DNA of 64,000 bases from positions 1-64,000 of the forward strand of contig DJWN01000127.1 of the NCBI GenBank assembly GCA_002440975.1, in the 5' to 3' direction. Each line of letters starts with the position of its first letter. Position 1 is the stretch's first letter. This document shows positions 1 through 9,556 of this stretch, piece after piece. The DNA comes from Bacteroidales bacterium UBA6229 (GTDB taxonomy: Bacteria > Bacteroidota > Bacteroidia > Bacteroidales > F082). Made by a program: the position numbers and the translations under genes. The notes below the pieces were generated by a model. That model searched no databases, had not been told where the DNA came from, and saw only the letters and a list, made by a program, of their open reading frames with translations.

Positions 1-49
1 AAAGGTTGCGGATTTAAGGTATTACTGAAATAATAAAAGCATTGAGATT

Positions 50-1207
50 TTAACTGGAACATTTTATTCTCATCGCAAAAAGCACCGACAGCAATACCGT
101 AACAAGATAAAGACCAAAAAATATATTAAACCCAAAACTATTTATCAGCCAGCCTCCCAGCAAGGGGAACAAAGCCGGTAAAATATTCCCGGCACCAGTA
201 ATACCGGTATAAAGTGCCCGGTTGGCATTGCCCGAAACTTCGAGCAACACACCATTCATCGACACCTGGTAAACGGCAAAGGTGATGCCTCCCAGTAAGA
301 AAAGAAACCAGATTGGAGAATTTTCACCCAAAATCAGCAGCAAGAAAGGCAAAATAGAAGCCACCAAAGCATTGCCAACGATAAGCCGGCTATATCGAAA
401 CTTTCCTGACAGAAGATAAAGACCAAATCCTGCACCCACACTTCCTATAATCTTATAAATCAAAAAATTACCAGTGTTGGCCGATCCTGTGCCCATAGAT
501 TCCTTGGCATACAACATCACAAAAGGAAGAAAGGCAATGGTGATTCCCTGCGTATTGATAAACCCCAGAAAAGCAGGCAAGTTACGATTCTCTTTAAGCT
601 CGATGGCAAACAGTTGAATAAACACTTTAAACGAAGGTATCGAAAGACGGGAAGGCACCACTTCCTTCAAATTCCAAAAACCCAGCGAAGCTATGGATAG
701 AGCTACAAATCCAACAACAAACATCCAGGCATAGTTGAGTGGATAGTCGAAGGCATCTAACAAACGACTCGCCAAAGCAGCAGCCAATAAAAAAATCAAA
801 CCGTTTAATACGAGCTTCACCGAGAAAAAAGGCTTCCCCGATTGCTGAAGTACCGATTTTCCAAGAATATCAGTAAAACTTATATTAGCAAAAGCACCAC
901 CAAACGAAAACAGTCCAATCAATAAATAAACTAACCAAATCGTGTATCGCGGTGGAGAATCAGCTACCGAAAACAACAATACCGCCATTAAAATCAATGC
1001 CAGCATTCGTGCATTTATACCAAGAAGCAAAAACTTCTTCTTGTAATTATAATTGCTGATGAAAGGTGCAAAAAACAACTGTGTAAAACTCGATCCTCCT
1101 AACATAATAGCTGTTAAGATGCCAAGCTGTAGAGCTGATCCACCTGCCTCGATAAACATGGCAGGAATAACGGTATCCACATCAATAAAAACCTGTGCAA
1201 AGGACAA
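50..1207 (-). CDS. MFS-type transporter, N-terminus cut by an in-frame TAG
   Basis: A hydrophobic protein of 385 residues with about 12 predicted membrane segments, consistent with a major facilitator permease of unknown substrate in the inner membrane. The open frame starts at a TTG (1207), but the same frame continues upstream through a TAG at 1229-1231 to an ATG at 1265-1267. The upstream codons read MLTTEISRHNFR, then TAG, then LIWHAGFLSFAQVF. The part beyond the stop looks like the normal first helix of this family, so the ancestral gene probably ran 50..1267 and a sense codon (CAG or CGG, for example) became TAG. It may now be silent, start weakly at TTG, or be an assembly error. Family call is good; activity is uncertain. 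Confidence 0.75.
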   Translation of the reverse strand: MSFAQVFIDVDTVIPAMFIEAGGSALQLGILTAIMLGGSSFTQLFFAPFISNYNYKKKFLLLGINARMLALILMAVLLFSVADSPPRYTIWLVYLLIGLFSFGGAFANISFTDILGKSVLQQSGKPFFSVKLVLNGLIFLLAAALASRLLDAFDYPLNYAWMFVVGFVALSIASLGFWNLKEVVPSRLSIPSFKVFIQLFAIELKENRNLPAFLGFINTQGITIAFLPFVMLYAKESMGTGSANTGNFLIYKIIGSVGAGFGLYLLSGKFRYSRLIVGNALVASILPFLLLILGENSPIWFLFLLGGITFAVYQVSMNGVLLEVSGNANRALYTGITGAGNILPALFPLLGGWLINSFGFNIFFGLYLVTVLLSVLFAMRIKCSS

Positions 1208-1307
1208 AAAGCCGGCATGCCAAATCAGCTATCGAAAATTATGACGCGAAATTTCTGTTGTTAACATCAGCCAGGAATGAAGTACAAGTGATTTCTTTCC
1301 TCATTTT

Positions 1308-1610
1308 CTATACCATCTGATAATCCACCACTGCGGTTTCTGAAATCACTTCACGGATATAATTCAACACTTTGAGATGTTCCGGATGCACACGATACAG
1401 ATCAAGTTCTTTCTCACCTTTGAAATGCGTTTGGAGGATTAGGTCAAAAGCTGTGGGTCTGCTGCTTAAATTAAAGCCCACCTCAAGAAAATCAACTACC
1501 TCTATAGTTTTTTTGAGATTTTCGAGCATTTGCTTTAATTTGCTCATTTGTCCCTGTTTCGTGTGCAATTCAGTACTTTTGAATCGCATCATGACAATAT
1601 GTTTAAGCAT
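1308..1610 (-). CDS. Dabb (stress-responsive A/B barrel) domain protein
   Basis: A 100-residue protein beginning MLKHIVMMRFK and containing an RPTAFDLILQTHF strand and a histidine-containing YRVHPEHL segment, the usual layout of the dimeric alpha/beta-barrel Dabb family. The start at 1610 is chosen over a longer frame because MLKHIVM is the characteristic N-terminus and the extension would run into the downstream end of the DCC gene. Members are small cytoplasmic proteins of mostly unknown role. It lies 11 bases after the DCC-family gene, so the two are probably co-transcribed. Confidence 0.8.
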   Translation of the reverse strand: MLKHIVMMRFKSTELHTKQGQMSKLKQMLENLKKTIEVVDFLEVGFNLSSRPTAFDLILQTHFKGEKELDLYRVHPEHLKVLNYIREVISETAVVDYQMV

Positions 1611-1621
1611 AATATAGAAAA

Positions 1622-2017
1622 TTATTGTTTCAAGTCTAAAAACCTGGATTGATCTGCTTTCGGGCTCAAACCACAATGAGTTGTCGCACCAAAGACTTTT
1701 TTTCGATGGCGGGCAACCAAATCATATTTCCAATTGAGTAAGCTATCGGGCAGAAACCTGAAAATCCTGAAAAATCGGGGCCAGCCTTTCAAAAAGTCCG
1801 ATACCTTAAAAACTGCGGCAGATTTGATATAAATTTGATTACCAATCTTCAAAACTAAACTTTCAGGAAGATCAAGTCCGGCGAGCTCTTTTCTGGCAAA
1901 ATCAGAATCGAGTACTGCAAAATGCAAATCCTGATTTTTTTCGTGCTTCAAAACAAAACGCACGGCTCCATTACATAAGGAACAATCGCCATCAAAAAAA
2001 AGTATTGGTTTTGCCAT
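1622..2017 (-). CDS. DCC-family (DUF393) thiol-disulfide oxidoreductase-like protein
   Basis: A 131-residue protein with the family signature FDGDCSLCNGAVRF near the N-terminus, which gives the D-x-x-C-x-x-C thioredoxin-like motif, and the typical C-terminal HRKKVFG segment. The family is predicted to be redox-active, but no substrate is established. The ATG abuts the stop codon of the broken marC frame (TGA at 2018-2020), so it was probably translated as the second gene of a marC unit. Length is normal for the family. Confidence 0.85.
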   Translation of the reverse strand: MAKPILFFDGDCSLCNGAVRFVLKHEKNQDLHFAVLDSDFARKELAGLDLPESLVLKIGNQIYIKSAAVFKVSDFLKGWPRFFRIFRFLPDSLLNWKYDLVARHRKKVFGATTHCGLSPKADQSRFLDLKQ

Positions 2018-2666
2018 TCAGGATATAATTAACTCAGGCCAAAGGCACCTTTCTTTGATTCCTTCTATCAACATCTGCGAAGCCATTACGGTTAAAATCA
2101 GTCCCATGATTCGGGTTATAATTTTTATCAGATTAGCACCGAGTTTTTTCACAATTCAATTCCCCGAAACAAACATCAAATAGGTGATCAGGCAAAGGGC
2201 AGCAAAACTTAAAACAATCGTGATGATATGAATCATTGCTTGGTCCCACAAAATTCATGGCTGCAGAAATTGTTCCAGGCTCTGCCAGGATTGGCAATGC
2301 CAATGGCGATACAGCGATATCGCCAGCGTTTTTTTTTGTTGATATATCATCTTCACTTACTGGATGATGCACCAGTGATTGTTTGCCCTGAAGCAAATCA
2401 AAACCTACAAAAAACAATAAAACTCCACCAGCCAGTTTAAAAGCATAAAGCGTTATGCCAAACAGTTTAAAAATGACGTTGCCCATAAAACTGAACAAGG
2501 CAATGATAACAAAAGCAATCAAAACTGCCCTGAAAGCAGTCATTTTTCGATCGCTTTGCGACATATTTCCGGTTAAACCAACAAAAACAGGTGTGTTGGC
2601 AATTGAGTTCATGGTAGCAAAAAAGCCCGTAAAAGTAGTAATAGCAAAAAGTATTTGCTGATGCAT
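2018..2666 (-). pseudogene. marC: marC family membrane protein, frameshift plus in-frame TGA
   Basis: The N-terminal 140 or so residues (MHQQILFAITTFTGFFATMN...) are a clear MarC/UPF0056 inner-membrane protein. Around 2212-2245 the frame shifts by one base. The next frame reads ITIVLSFAALCLITYLMFVSGN, meets TGA at 2156-2158 where a tryptophan would fit, and continues IVKKLGANLIKIITRIMG to a TGA at 2018-2020 that touches the next ATG. The total of 649 bases is one more than a multiple of three. Two independent lesions make a functional product unlikely unless the assembly is wrong. The family's transport role is undefined. Confidence 0.8.
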
Positions 2667-2669
2667 AGC

Positions 2670-4691
2670 TTAGATAGATTCTTCCTTAAAAACAACGTAT
2701 TTATTAATTTTTGCGATATTCTCGGGCGATCCGAAAAGATAGAGCATATCATCGGTTTTGATTACCATATCTGCATCAATTTTCGTGATATACTTCTTTT
2801 CTCTTCTGATTGCCAGCACATTCAGATTAAACTGTTCTTTTATTTTACTGTCACGTATTGTCTTACCAACGATCCGTCCGTTATCCTGTTGAACTGGCAA
2901 AACCGCAATCGTCATATCAGGGATTGTCAGTTCGAACTGTGGCGGACATTTCTGACTTTCACCGGCAGCACACAACACTTCATAATTATGTGCTCTGATG
3001 TAGTTTGTGAAGCGTCTGATTTCGTCAAAAGGAACGAGATAACGGTTAAGCACCCGGGTAAAAATTTCGATAGAAGTCTCAAATTCTTCAGGAATTACTT
3101 CATCAGCACCTAAATCGAGAATTACTTGTGTTTCGCTGATGTATCTTGTCCGCACAATTATATGGGCAGTTTCGCTTAACAATCGAATAACAGTCAAAAT
3201 ATTTTTAGTGTCCTCCAAATCAGCAATAGCAACAACCACAACGCGAGCCTTTTGCACATGAACATGCTGCAGGATTATCCCGTTTGAGGCATCGCCAAAA
3301 ATGACGGGCTCACCCATCGCTTTTGCTTCTTTAAAAACTTCCGGATCATGCTCCAGAACCACATAGGGGATGGAAGCCTGAGCAGCTGTTTTGGCTACAT
3401 TTTTTCCATTTACTCCAAAACCTATAATCACGAGGTGATCAGACATTGCATCAATTTCGGGTAGTTGCAATTTCTCTTTGCTTTTAGATTGCTGTAAGGC
3501 CAACCTTTTCCGAACAGCTTCCGGCAAAGTAATGGTAAGCAGCCAGTTAGAATTCTTCTCGGCAGAATTAAGAATAAAAGGCGTGATAGCCATCGATAGA
3601 ATTGAGATAGCCAAAAAATGCTGATAAAGGGTTTCCGGAAGCAGGTTGTTTCGCATCCCGATTGTAGAAAGCAAAAAGGCAAACTCACCTACCTGAAACA
3701 AAGTAAAAGCAGTGATTAAGGCTGTTTTTACAGGATATTTCTTGATAAGGACAGTAAAATAAATCACCAGCATTTTAAGCACGACAACACCAATTGTAAG
3801 TGCAATCAACAACCAGAAATGATGCAGAAAATGAGAAACATCAAGTAACATCCCAATCGAAACAAAGAAGAAACTGATGAATATTTCCCTGAAAGGCAAA
3901 ATGTTAGCTGTTGCCTGATGGCTATAATCAGATTCTGAAATAATCAGCCCGGCAAAAAACGCCCCCAAGGCAAGCGACAATCCAACCGAAGATGTGAGCC
4001 AGGCAGTTGAAAAACACAACACCACAGTAGTAAGAATAAACAACTCACGACTCCGGGTTTTAACTACACGCTCTAATATTTTCGGAACCACAAAACGCGC
4101 CAACAAAAACAAAATACCCAACACAAGAATAAACTTCCCCAGCATAATCAATGCAGTATTTAGCACATTACCTCCGTTTCCGGCAAGTAATGGGGTAAAT
4201 AAAATCATTGGAACGACGATAATATCCTGAAAAATTAAAATCCCAAGTGCCAACCTCCCCTGTTGGCCGTTCATTTTACCCTGCTCCTGCAATAACTTCA
4301 GCACAATGGCTGTACTACTCAGCGAAAGCAGAAAACCCATAAAAACAGCTTGATTGTTCGGTAATCCGGCAAGCCGGGCAAATAGATAGGTGAATAAGAC
4401 TGTGCCTCCAACCTGAAGCGATCCGCCTATTAAAACAGTATTTCTTATTCGTGCCAAGCCCTTGAGTGAAAACTCAATACCAATAACAAAAAGCAGAAAA
4501 ATCACTCCTATCTCAGCTAAAATCTCAACTTCGTGTGAAGCGTTCACCAAACTCAAACCATGCGGACCAGCTATGATTCCTGTAAATAAAAAACCCAGAA
4601 TTGATGGTAATTTCAGCCGTTGAAACAAAAGTATAATCCCCACACTCAGACCGAGAATTATAACAACATCTTTTAAAATTGGAAGTTCCAT
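2670..4691 (-). CDS. CPA2 monovalent cation:proton antiporter with RCK domains (KefB-like)
   Basis: A 673-residue protein. Roughly residues 1-380 are a 12- to 13-helix Na+/H+ or K+/H+ exchanger domain, including the GFLFTGIIAGPHGLSL helix and acidic membrane residues. Residues about 410-540 form an RCK_N (TrkA-N) Rossmann domain with the nucleotide motif IIGFGVNGKNVA, and residues about 590-670 form an RCK_C ligand domain. This architecture is typical of KefB/KefC-type potassium efflux systems gated by cytoplasmic ligands. Ion specificity cannot be read from sequence. The ATG at 4691 is the natural start. It lies just upstream of marC on the same strand. Confidence 0.88.
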   Translation of the reverse strand: MELPILKDVVIILGLSVGIILLFQRLKLPSILGFLFTGIIAGPHGLSLVNASHEVEILAEIGVIFLLFVIGIEFSLKGLARIRNTVLIGGSLQVGGTVLFTYLFARLAGLPNNQAVFMGFLLSLSSTAIVLKLLQEQGKMNGQQGRLALGILIFQDIIVVPMILFTPLLAGNGGNVLNTALIMLGKFILVLGILFLLARFVVPKILERVVKTRSRELFILTTVVLCFSTAWLTSSVGLSLALGAFFAGLIISESDYSHQATANILPFREIFISFFFVSIGMLLDVSHFLHHFWLLIALTIGVVVLKMLVIYFTVLIKKYPVKTALITAFTLFQVGEFAFLLSTIGMRNNLLPETLYQHFLAISILSMAITPFILNSAEKNSNWLLTITLPEAVRKRLALQQSKSKEKLQLPEIDAMSDHLVIIGFGVNGKNVAKTAAQASIPYVVLEHDPEVFKEAKAMGEPVIFGDASNGIILQHVHVQKARVVVVAIADLEDTKNILTVIRLLSETAHIIVRTRYISETQVILDLGADEVIPEEFETSIEIFTRVLNRYLVPFDEIRRFTNYIRAHNYEVLCAAGESQKCPPQFELTIPDMTIAVLPVQQDNGRIVGKTIRDSKIKEQFNLNVLAIRREKKYITKIDADMVIKTDDMLYLFGSPENIAKINKYVVFKEESI

Positions 4692-4818
4692 AAAATTAGG
4701 TAAAAGATTATTCAGTTACTGAAAATCCACACCCCAAAAATAACTGGTTTTTTTCACTCTGAAAACTTAATGTGTAATAGTTCGGAAATCCATTCGCATC
4801 CCAGCTTAGAAATGTTCT

Positions 4819-5419
4819 TCATTTTACTGGTTTGTAATGTTTTAGATAAACTCTGTATGGCAGAAGAGCATCCTCACCCGCATAATCAACACCAATTCGA
4901 CTGGAGGTAAGAATCTCCAGAGGCGTTTGAGATTTTGATTCATAAATCCATATCTTACTCTCATTGAGCAATATACCATTATGCTCCATACAAACACCCA
5001 AAATCCTGGAAAGCTTTCCCGGTCCATTTGCCAAACCTTCCCATTTCGCCAAATCTTGTGGCAAAGCATGAGGGAAGATGCTCCTTATCCACCGGAACTA
5101 TCCCTCTGATCAGGACTGCGTGTGGTATTCCTGCTTGGTTTGTGACAAAATTTAACAAATAATGAATGCCATAACATAAATAAACATAAACATGACCTCC
5201 GGATAAATATAAGGTCTCTGTTCTGTTAGTCCGCCGGCCACCATAAGCATGAGAAGCCCTGTCGGTTTCGCCTGCATAAGCTTCGGTTTCGGCGATAATA
5301 CCTGCTTTAATGGTTTTCTGATCATCAACAAGAATGATCTTCCCGATCAAATCACGTGCGATAGCAACCACCTCATCGCGCAGAAAAAAGGATTGATCAA
5401 CCAGAACAGGCTCAGACAT
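4819..5419 (-). pseudogene. DNA-3-methyladenine glycosylase (AAG/MPG type), one-base frameshift
   Basis: Residues 1-120 of the first frame carry the AAG-family active-site region (AETEAYAG, DRASHAYGG, YVYLCYGIHYLLN); the glutamate of ETEAY is the catalytic base in this family. The second frame carries LANGPGKLSRILGV and the conserved C-terminal half. The join lies at about 5068-5076: dropping one C from CTTCCCTC gives HLPHALPQDL and restores one frame of about 199 residues. The enzyme removes alkylated purines in base excision repair. The 5' end overlaps the recQ stop by 8 bases. A single extra C in a short C run could be a sequencing error, so this may be an intact gene. Confidence 0.82.
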
Positions 5420-7343
5420 TGATATCCAATTGCTTTTTGCTTCTTAAATTTCCATTCCCGTCCTTCACGATCAGGTTATTGTCAGTAAGCCATCGGATCA
5501 CTTCCAAAACTTTTTCCTCCGCAACTCCCTCAACAGAGCTGGCAGCCTCAAAAACCGGAACCGGTCTTTTTTGCAGCATTTCCATAAGCTTGTTGCGAAC
5601 TTTCTGAAAGACGACATCTGACACCGATATGCTGTTTCGTTTGAGACAAACATCACACTTACCACAGCGTTTGCGATGTGTTTCGCCAAAATAAGCCAGT
5701 AGTTGAATGCTTCTGCAAACATCATCATTTCGCACAAAATCGATAACCGCCTGAATTCGCTTTGCAGCACTTTTTTTTCGGTCGGCATAAATCTCATTAC
5801 TCAGCTGTATGTCTTTCGAAGCCAAACGCTCGCTAATCATCACCAGTTGAGGTTTATCTTTTCGTGCTGCGTACGACAGAAACTGAAATTCATGCAGTTT
5901 TTGCAGCATTGACGCGGTTTGCTGCGCAGAGATATTTAACTTTGAAGCTATCTGAGACTCATCTATTTTTACAAAATCCGATAAAATTCCAGGAAAATTA
6001 CGCAACAAAAACTTGATAAAACCATCATAGGCAGGTTGCTCTACCTGAAACCGATACAAATCTTCCCGGCTGGCCCGGATAAAAACTTTTGAAGTTTGAT
6101 CTTCATTTTCTGTCAAACTTAACAAACCCTCCTTTTCCAGTAAACGAAGACTATTATAGGCTTCCAAAACATGGAAGTTGTATGTCTTGGTAAAATTTGT
6201 CAGCTCAAAATCGAAACGTTGATCTTTTCCGGAACCTACCGGAATTTGCAAAAAATTACCAAGTGCTTCATACACGGCTCTTATCTGTTTGAGAGGAGGA
6301 AAAGAAGCCTCAAAACCATCTTTAAGATTCTTGATATCTGTTTCTGAAACTATCAAAAAGGTTTGCGCCTGTTTGCCATCTCTGCCCGCCCTTCCGGCTT
6401 CCTGAAAATAGGCTTCGAGACTATCCGGCAAATCCATATGAGCCACCAGCCGCACATCCGGTTTATCAATTCCCATCCCAAATGCGTTGGTTGCTACCAT
6501 CACTTTAAATTTGCCAAACATCCAGCTTTGTTGCCGCTGGTCCCTAGTTCGGGCATCCAGTCCGGCATGATAATAGGTCGCGCTTATCCCGCGGCTGCTC
6601 AACCAATCAGCTATCTCTCTGGTGCGTTTTCGGTTTCGAACATAAACGATGCCACTCCCCTGATCCAGCTTTCTGAACAACCGAAACAAAACACCAAACT
6701 TGTCGGCTTCGTGCAGGACGCTATAGGTGATATTTTTTCGCTCATAACTGGTTTGAAAAACCTGCGCATTTTTAAAATGCAACTTCTGTTGAATATCACT
6801 TACAACATCTGGTGTTGCTGTGGCTGTAAGGGCCAAAACCGGAACTGCAGGAATGTAGGGTCGTATTTCGGCAATACGCAGATAAGGCGGCCTGAAATCA
6901 TAGCCCCATTGCGAAATACAATGCGATTCGTCCACGGCCAGCAGATTCACTTGCATTCGTTTCACCATATCGATAAAACGATCAGTTACTAACCGTTCGG
7001 GAGAGAGGTAAAGAAACTTCAATTTGTTAAAAGCCGCCTGATTATAAGCCAGTTCCATTTCCTGATAATGCATCCCCGAATAAACGGCAGCAGCTGCTAT
7101 CCCATTTTTCTTCAGATGCTGCACCTGATCTTTCATCAATGCAATCAAAGGAGTGATTACCAGACACATGCCGGGCATCACCATAGCTGGTACCTGAAAA
7201 CAAATTGATTTTCCGCCACCAGTGGGTAACAGTGCCAGTGTATCATTTCCAGCCATCACATGATCAACAATTTCTTCCTGCATTGGCCTGAAACTGCTGT
7301 ATCCCCAGTATTTTAATAAGGCTGCTCTGCTTTCCTTACTCAT
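5412..7343 (-). CDS. recQ: ATP-dependent DNA helicase RecQ
   Basis: A 643-residue superfamily 2 helicase. Motifs are in order: LPTGGGKSICFQVPA (Walker A, about residue 40), VDESHCISQWGYDFRP (Walker B plus aromatic loop), LTATATPDV, and ATNAFGMGIDKPDVR with EAGRAGRDG. The zinc-binding RQC module is visible as CRSIQLLAYFGE followed by CGKCDVCLKR near residue 555. After this comes a short winged-helix-like tail and no obvious HRDC domain, a short form common in Bacteroidota. It unwinds DNA in recombination and fork repair. Its 3' end overlaps the glycosylase ATG, suggesting translational coupling. Confidence 0.95.
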   Translation of the reverse strand: MSKESRAALLKYWGYSSFRPMQEEIVDHVMAGNDTLALLPTGGGKSICFQVPAMVMPGMCLVITPLIALMKDQVQHLKKNGIAAAAVYSGMHYQEMELAYNQAAFNKLKFLYLSPERLVTDRFIDMVKRMQVNLLAVDESHCISQWGYDFRPPYLRIAEIRPYIPAVPVLALTATATPDVVSDIQQKLHFKNAQVFQTSYERKNITYSVLHEADKFGVLFRLFRKLDQGSGIVYVRNRKRTREIADWLSSRGISATYYHAGLDARTRDQRQQSWMFGKFKVMVATNAFGMGIDKPDVRLVAHMDLPDSLEAYFQEAGRAGRDGKQAQTFLIVSETDIKNLKDGFEASFPPLKQIRAVYEALGNFLQIPVGSGKDQRFDFELTNFTKTYNFHVLEAYNSLRLLEKEGLLSLTENEDQTSKVFIRASREDLYRFQVEQPAYDGFIKFLLRNFPGILSDFVKIDESQIASKLNISAQQTASMLQKLHEFQFLSYAARKDKPQLVMISERLASKDIQLSNEIYADRKKSAAKRIQAVIDFVRNDDVCRSIQLLAYFGETHRKRCGKCDVCLKRNSISVSDVVFQKVRNKLMEMLQKRPVPVFEAASSVEGVAEEKVLEVIRWLTDNNLIVKDGNGNLRSKKQLDINV

Positions 7344-7360
7344 TGAAATCCTCCGGTTTC

Positions 7361-9394
7361 TTAAAGCAATTTGTTGATCACAGACAATAATTCAGTAAGG
7401 CTGATTGGTTTTGTAATGTATTCATCGCATCCGGCTTCGAGCGCGGCTTTTTGATTTTCTGTTTCTGCAAAGGCAGTCTGAGCAATAATCGGCAATCCGG
7501 GATTCATTTGTTTGATCTGTCGGCTTGCCTCATAGCCGTCTTTTTCGGGCATGCGGATATCCATCAAAACCAAGGAAAGGTCGCTGTGCCTGCCAACAAT
7601 TTCTATAGCTTCTGTCCCATTTTTTGCCCAAAGAATCTGTGCAGCAGTATCTTTCATAACGGCTTTTAAAAACAGGTAATTGGCCTTTACATCATCAGCA
7701 ACTAAAAACTTAAATCCCGACCAGTTTTTATTGATCTTTCCATAACGAACAGACTCTTCATTTTCCAGTTTCGCAAAATCCTTTGGAGCCGGAAGCGTAA
7801 AATAAAAAGTTGTGCCTTTGCCTTCCTCCGAATCGAACCATATTTTCCCACCCAGAAGTTCGGCAAGGCTGTGACAAATGGCCAGGCCCAAGCCTGTTCC
7901 ATCGAGGTTACGTTTATAGGTGCTGTCAATCTGACCAAAACGCTGAAATATTAAATGACTTTTGTCGCGTTCTATGCCTACACCGGTATCTTTCACATAA
8001 AACTGTATCAGTCCGCCCTTGGGCTGCGTGTAACCAAACTCGATAAAACCTGTATCGACGAATTTAAGGGCATTCACAAGCAAATTCATCATGATCTGAC
8101 GCAATCTGAACGGGTCAGATTCGATAAAGAAATTCTCGAGTTCGAGCCCTTTTCGCAACCTGATCTCAATATGTTTCTTTTCACGCTTTTTTTGTTCATT
8201 TTGGATGTTGATCAAGATTTCGTCCAATAGCTGATGCAGTTCAAACTCGGAAATGGAAATTCTGATCTGGCCTGCCTCAATTTTTGAGATGTCGATAATA
8301 TCGTCAATCAGCTGTAACAAGGTTTTTCCGGCCGAACTGATAAGCTGCAGAAACTGATCCTTTTCTTCGGGGCTTGTTTCTTCATCAAGCATTATTTCGG
8401 AAAAACCAATTATTGAATTGAGCGGCGTTCTGATCTCGTGCGACATATTAGCCAAGAAAGCCGATTTCAGTTTATCTGCCTCTTCGGCTTTTAGTCTGGC
8501 ATCAATAAGTGACTGCTCCGCTTTCTTAACACTTGTAACATCTCTCAGCAAGGCATGAACAAGCTTTCCGGTATTCAAATTTGAAAACCCAAGACTAACC
8601 TCAGCTTCAAAAAGGCTTCCGTCCATGCGTTTATGCTGCCAATAAAAACGTTGGGGCACGCCGGAAAGCACTCTGTTGATTAGCTCTCTGCCTTTTTCAC
8701 CAGACAGGCTTCCATCGGGTTGTGTTTTAGGGGATATATCAGCCGGGTGTTTACCGATGATCTCTGCACGATCACAAAGAAACATCTCGCAAATCTTTTG
8801 ATTAATTTCGGTAATGGTATTGGATTTATCCAGCAAAATGATACCATCCGTTGCATTTGAAAAAACAGCTTTATAGCGTTCCAGCTCTTCGGCAATAAGT
8901 CGTTCCTTTTGATACTGCAACTCCTCGCGCACCAACAATTTCGAAGCCTCACCCACCACCAGGGCAATTTCATCTGAATCGGTTCTGTTTTTAAAATCAA
9001 GGCCACATAATACCAACCATTTATCCTGCCCTATCAAATGCCTTGATCCGACAAAATAGCGTAGCAGATTGTTCTCGAACAAGAGCTTATTTGTAAGGTA
9101 TTTTTTTAGCTCAGGCCCTGTTTTTACAATCAGATTTTCTTTTGAATCCTTGAAAATATCCATACAGAAATCTGCATGATTTTTGGGTTCCATTTGTACG
9201 AAACGTCCATGCAAAAAACTTGATCTGTACGTTAATTTGTATTGGGTCAAATCCAGTATTCCCAAAAAAACAGCACTTAAGCCAAGCGTTTGATGCAGGG
9301 CAAAAATGACATTTTCAATATTTTGAAGTGGATGAACCGATATCTGTTGCCTCACCTTACTACAAAAGATATTGAGTTTTTTTGAGTGCTGCAT
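7361..9394 (-). CDS. PAS-containing hybrid sensor histidine kinase/response regulator
   Basis: A 677-residue protein with no clear membrane segment, so probably cytoplasmic. Residues about 1-165 form an uncharacterised GAF-like sensor, about 171-290 a PAS domain (AVFSNATDGIILLD), and about 310-375 HisKA with MSHEIRTPLNSIIGFS (phospho-accepting His near 320). The HATPase follows with N (MMNLLVNALKF), G1 (VKDTGVGI) and G2 (GTGLGLAI) boxes. Residues about 560-675 are a receiver domain with LVLMDIRMPEKDGYEA as phospho-acceptor region. Output is by phosphotransfer, possibly via an HPt protein such as the one at 40463. It ends 17 bases before recQ. Confidence 0.92.
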   Translation of the reverse strand: MQHSKKLNIFCSKVRQQISVHPLQNIENVIFALHQTLGLSAVFLGILDLTQYKLTYRSSFLHGRFVQMEPKNHADFCMDIFKDSKENLIVKTGPELKKYLTNKLLFENNLLRYFVGSRHLIGQDKWLVLCGLDFKNRTDSDEIALVVGEASKLLVREELQYQKERLIAEELERYKAVFSNATDGIILLDKSNTITEINQKICEMFLCDRAEIIGKHPADISPKTQPDGSLSGEKGRELINRVLSGVPQRFYWQHKRMDGSLFEAEVSLGFSNLNTGKLVHALLRDVTSVKKAEQSLIDARLKAEEADKLKSAFLANMSHEIRTPLNSIIGFSEIMLDEETSPEEKDQFLQLISSAGKTLLQLIDDIIDISKIEAGQIRISISEFELHQLLDEILINIQNEQKKREKKHIEIRLRKGLELENFFIESDPFRLRQIMMNLLVNALKFVDTGFIEFGYTQPKGGLIQFYVKDTGVGIERDKSHLIFQRFGQIDSTYKRNLDGTGLGLAICHSLAELLGGKIWFDSEEGKGTTFYFTLPAPKDFAKLENEESVRYGKINKNWSGFKFLVADDVKANYLFLKAVMKDTAAQILWAKNGTEAIEIVGRHSDLSLVLMDIRMPEKDGYEASRQIKQMNPGLPIIAQTAFAETENQKAALEAGCDEYITKPISLTELLSVINKLL

Positions 9395-9500
9395 AGGTGC
9401 AAAAAATTTGATAACTGGCTAATTGAATACAAGCTGTAAAGGTAAACATTTAATTCATCATCAACACAATGCGCACGAAGTTAAATCGATAGGCCGATAC

Positions 9501-9533
9501 AAAAAAAGCAACATCCGGGTGAGATGCTGCTTT
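9501..9533 (-). terminator. Rho-independent terminator of rpsP
   Basis: Read on the minus strand, an 11-bp stem (AAAGCAGCATC with GATGTTGCTTT, one G-U pair) and a 7-base loop are followed by a run of T. It lies 24 bases past the rpsP stop. Confidence 0.85.
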
Positions 9534-9556
9534 GAAATAAGTAGGATAAAATATTG

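Noticed and set aside
1205..1267. TAG readthrough or stop-codon reassignment
   Set aside because: TAG ends other genes normally here, and no pyrrolysine or suppressor system is visible.
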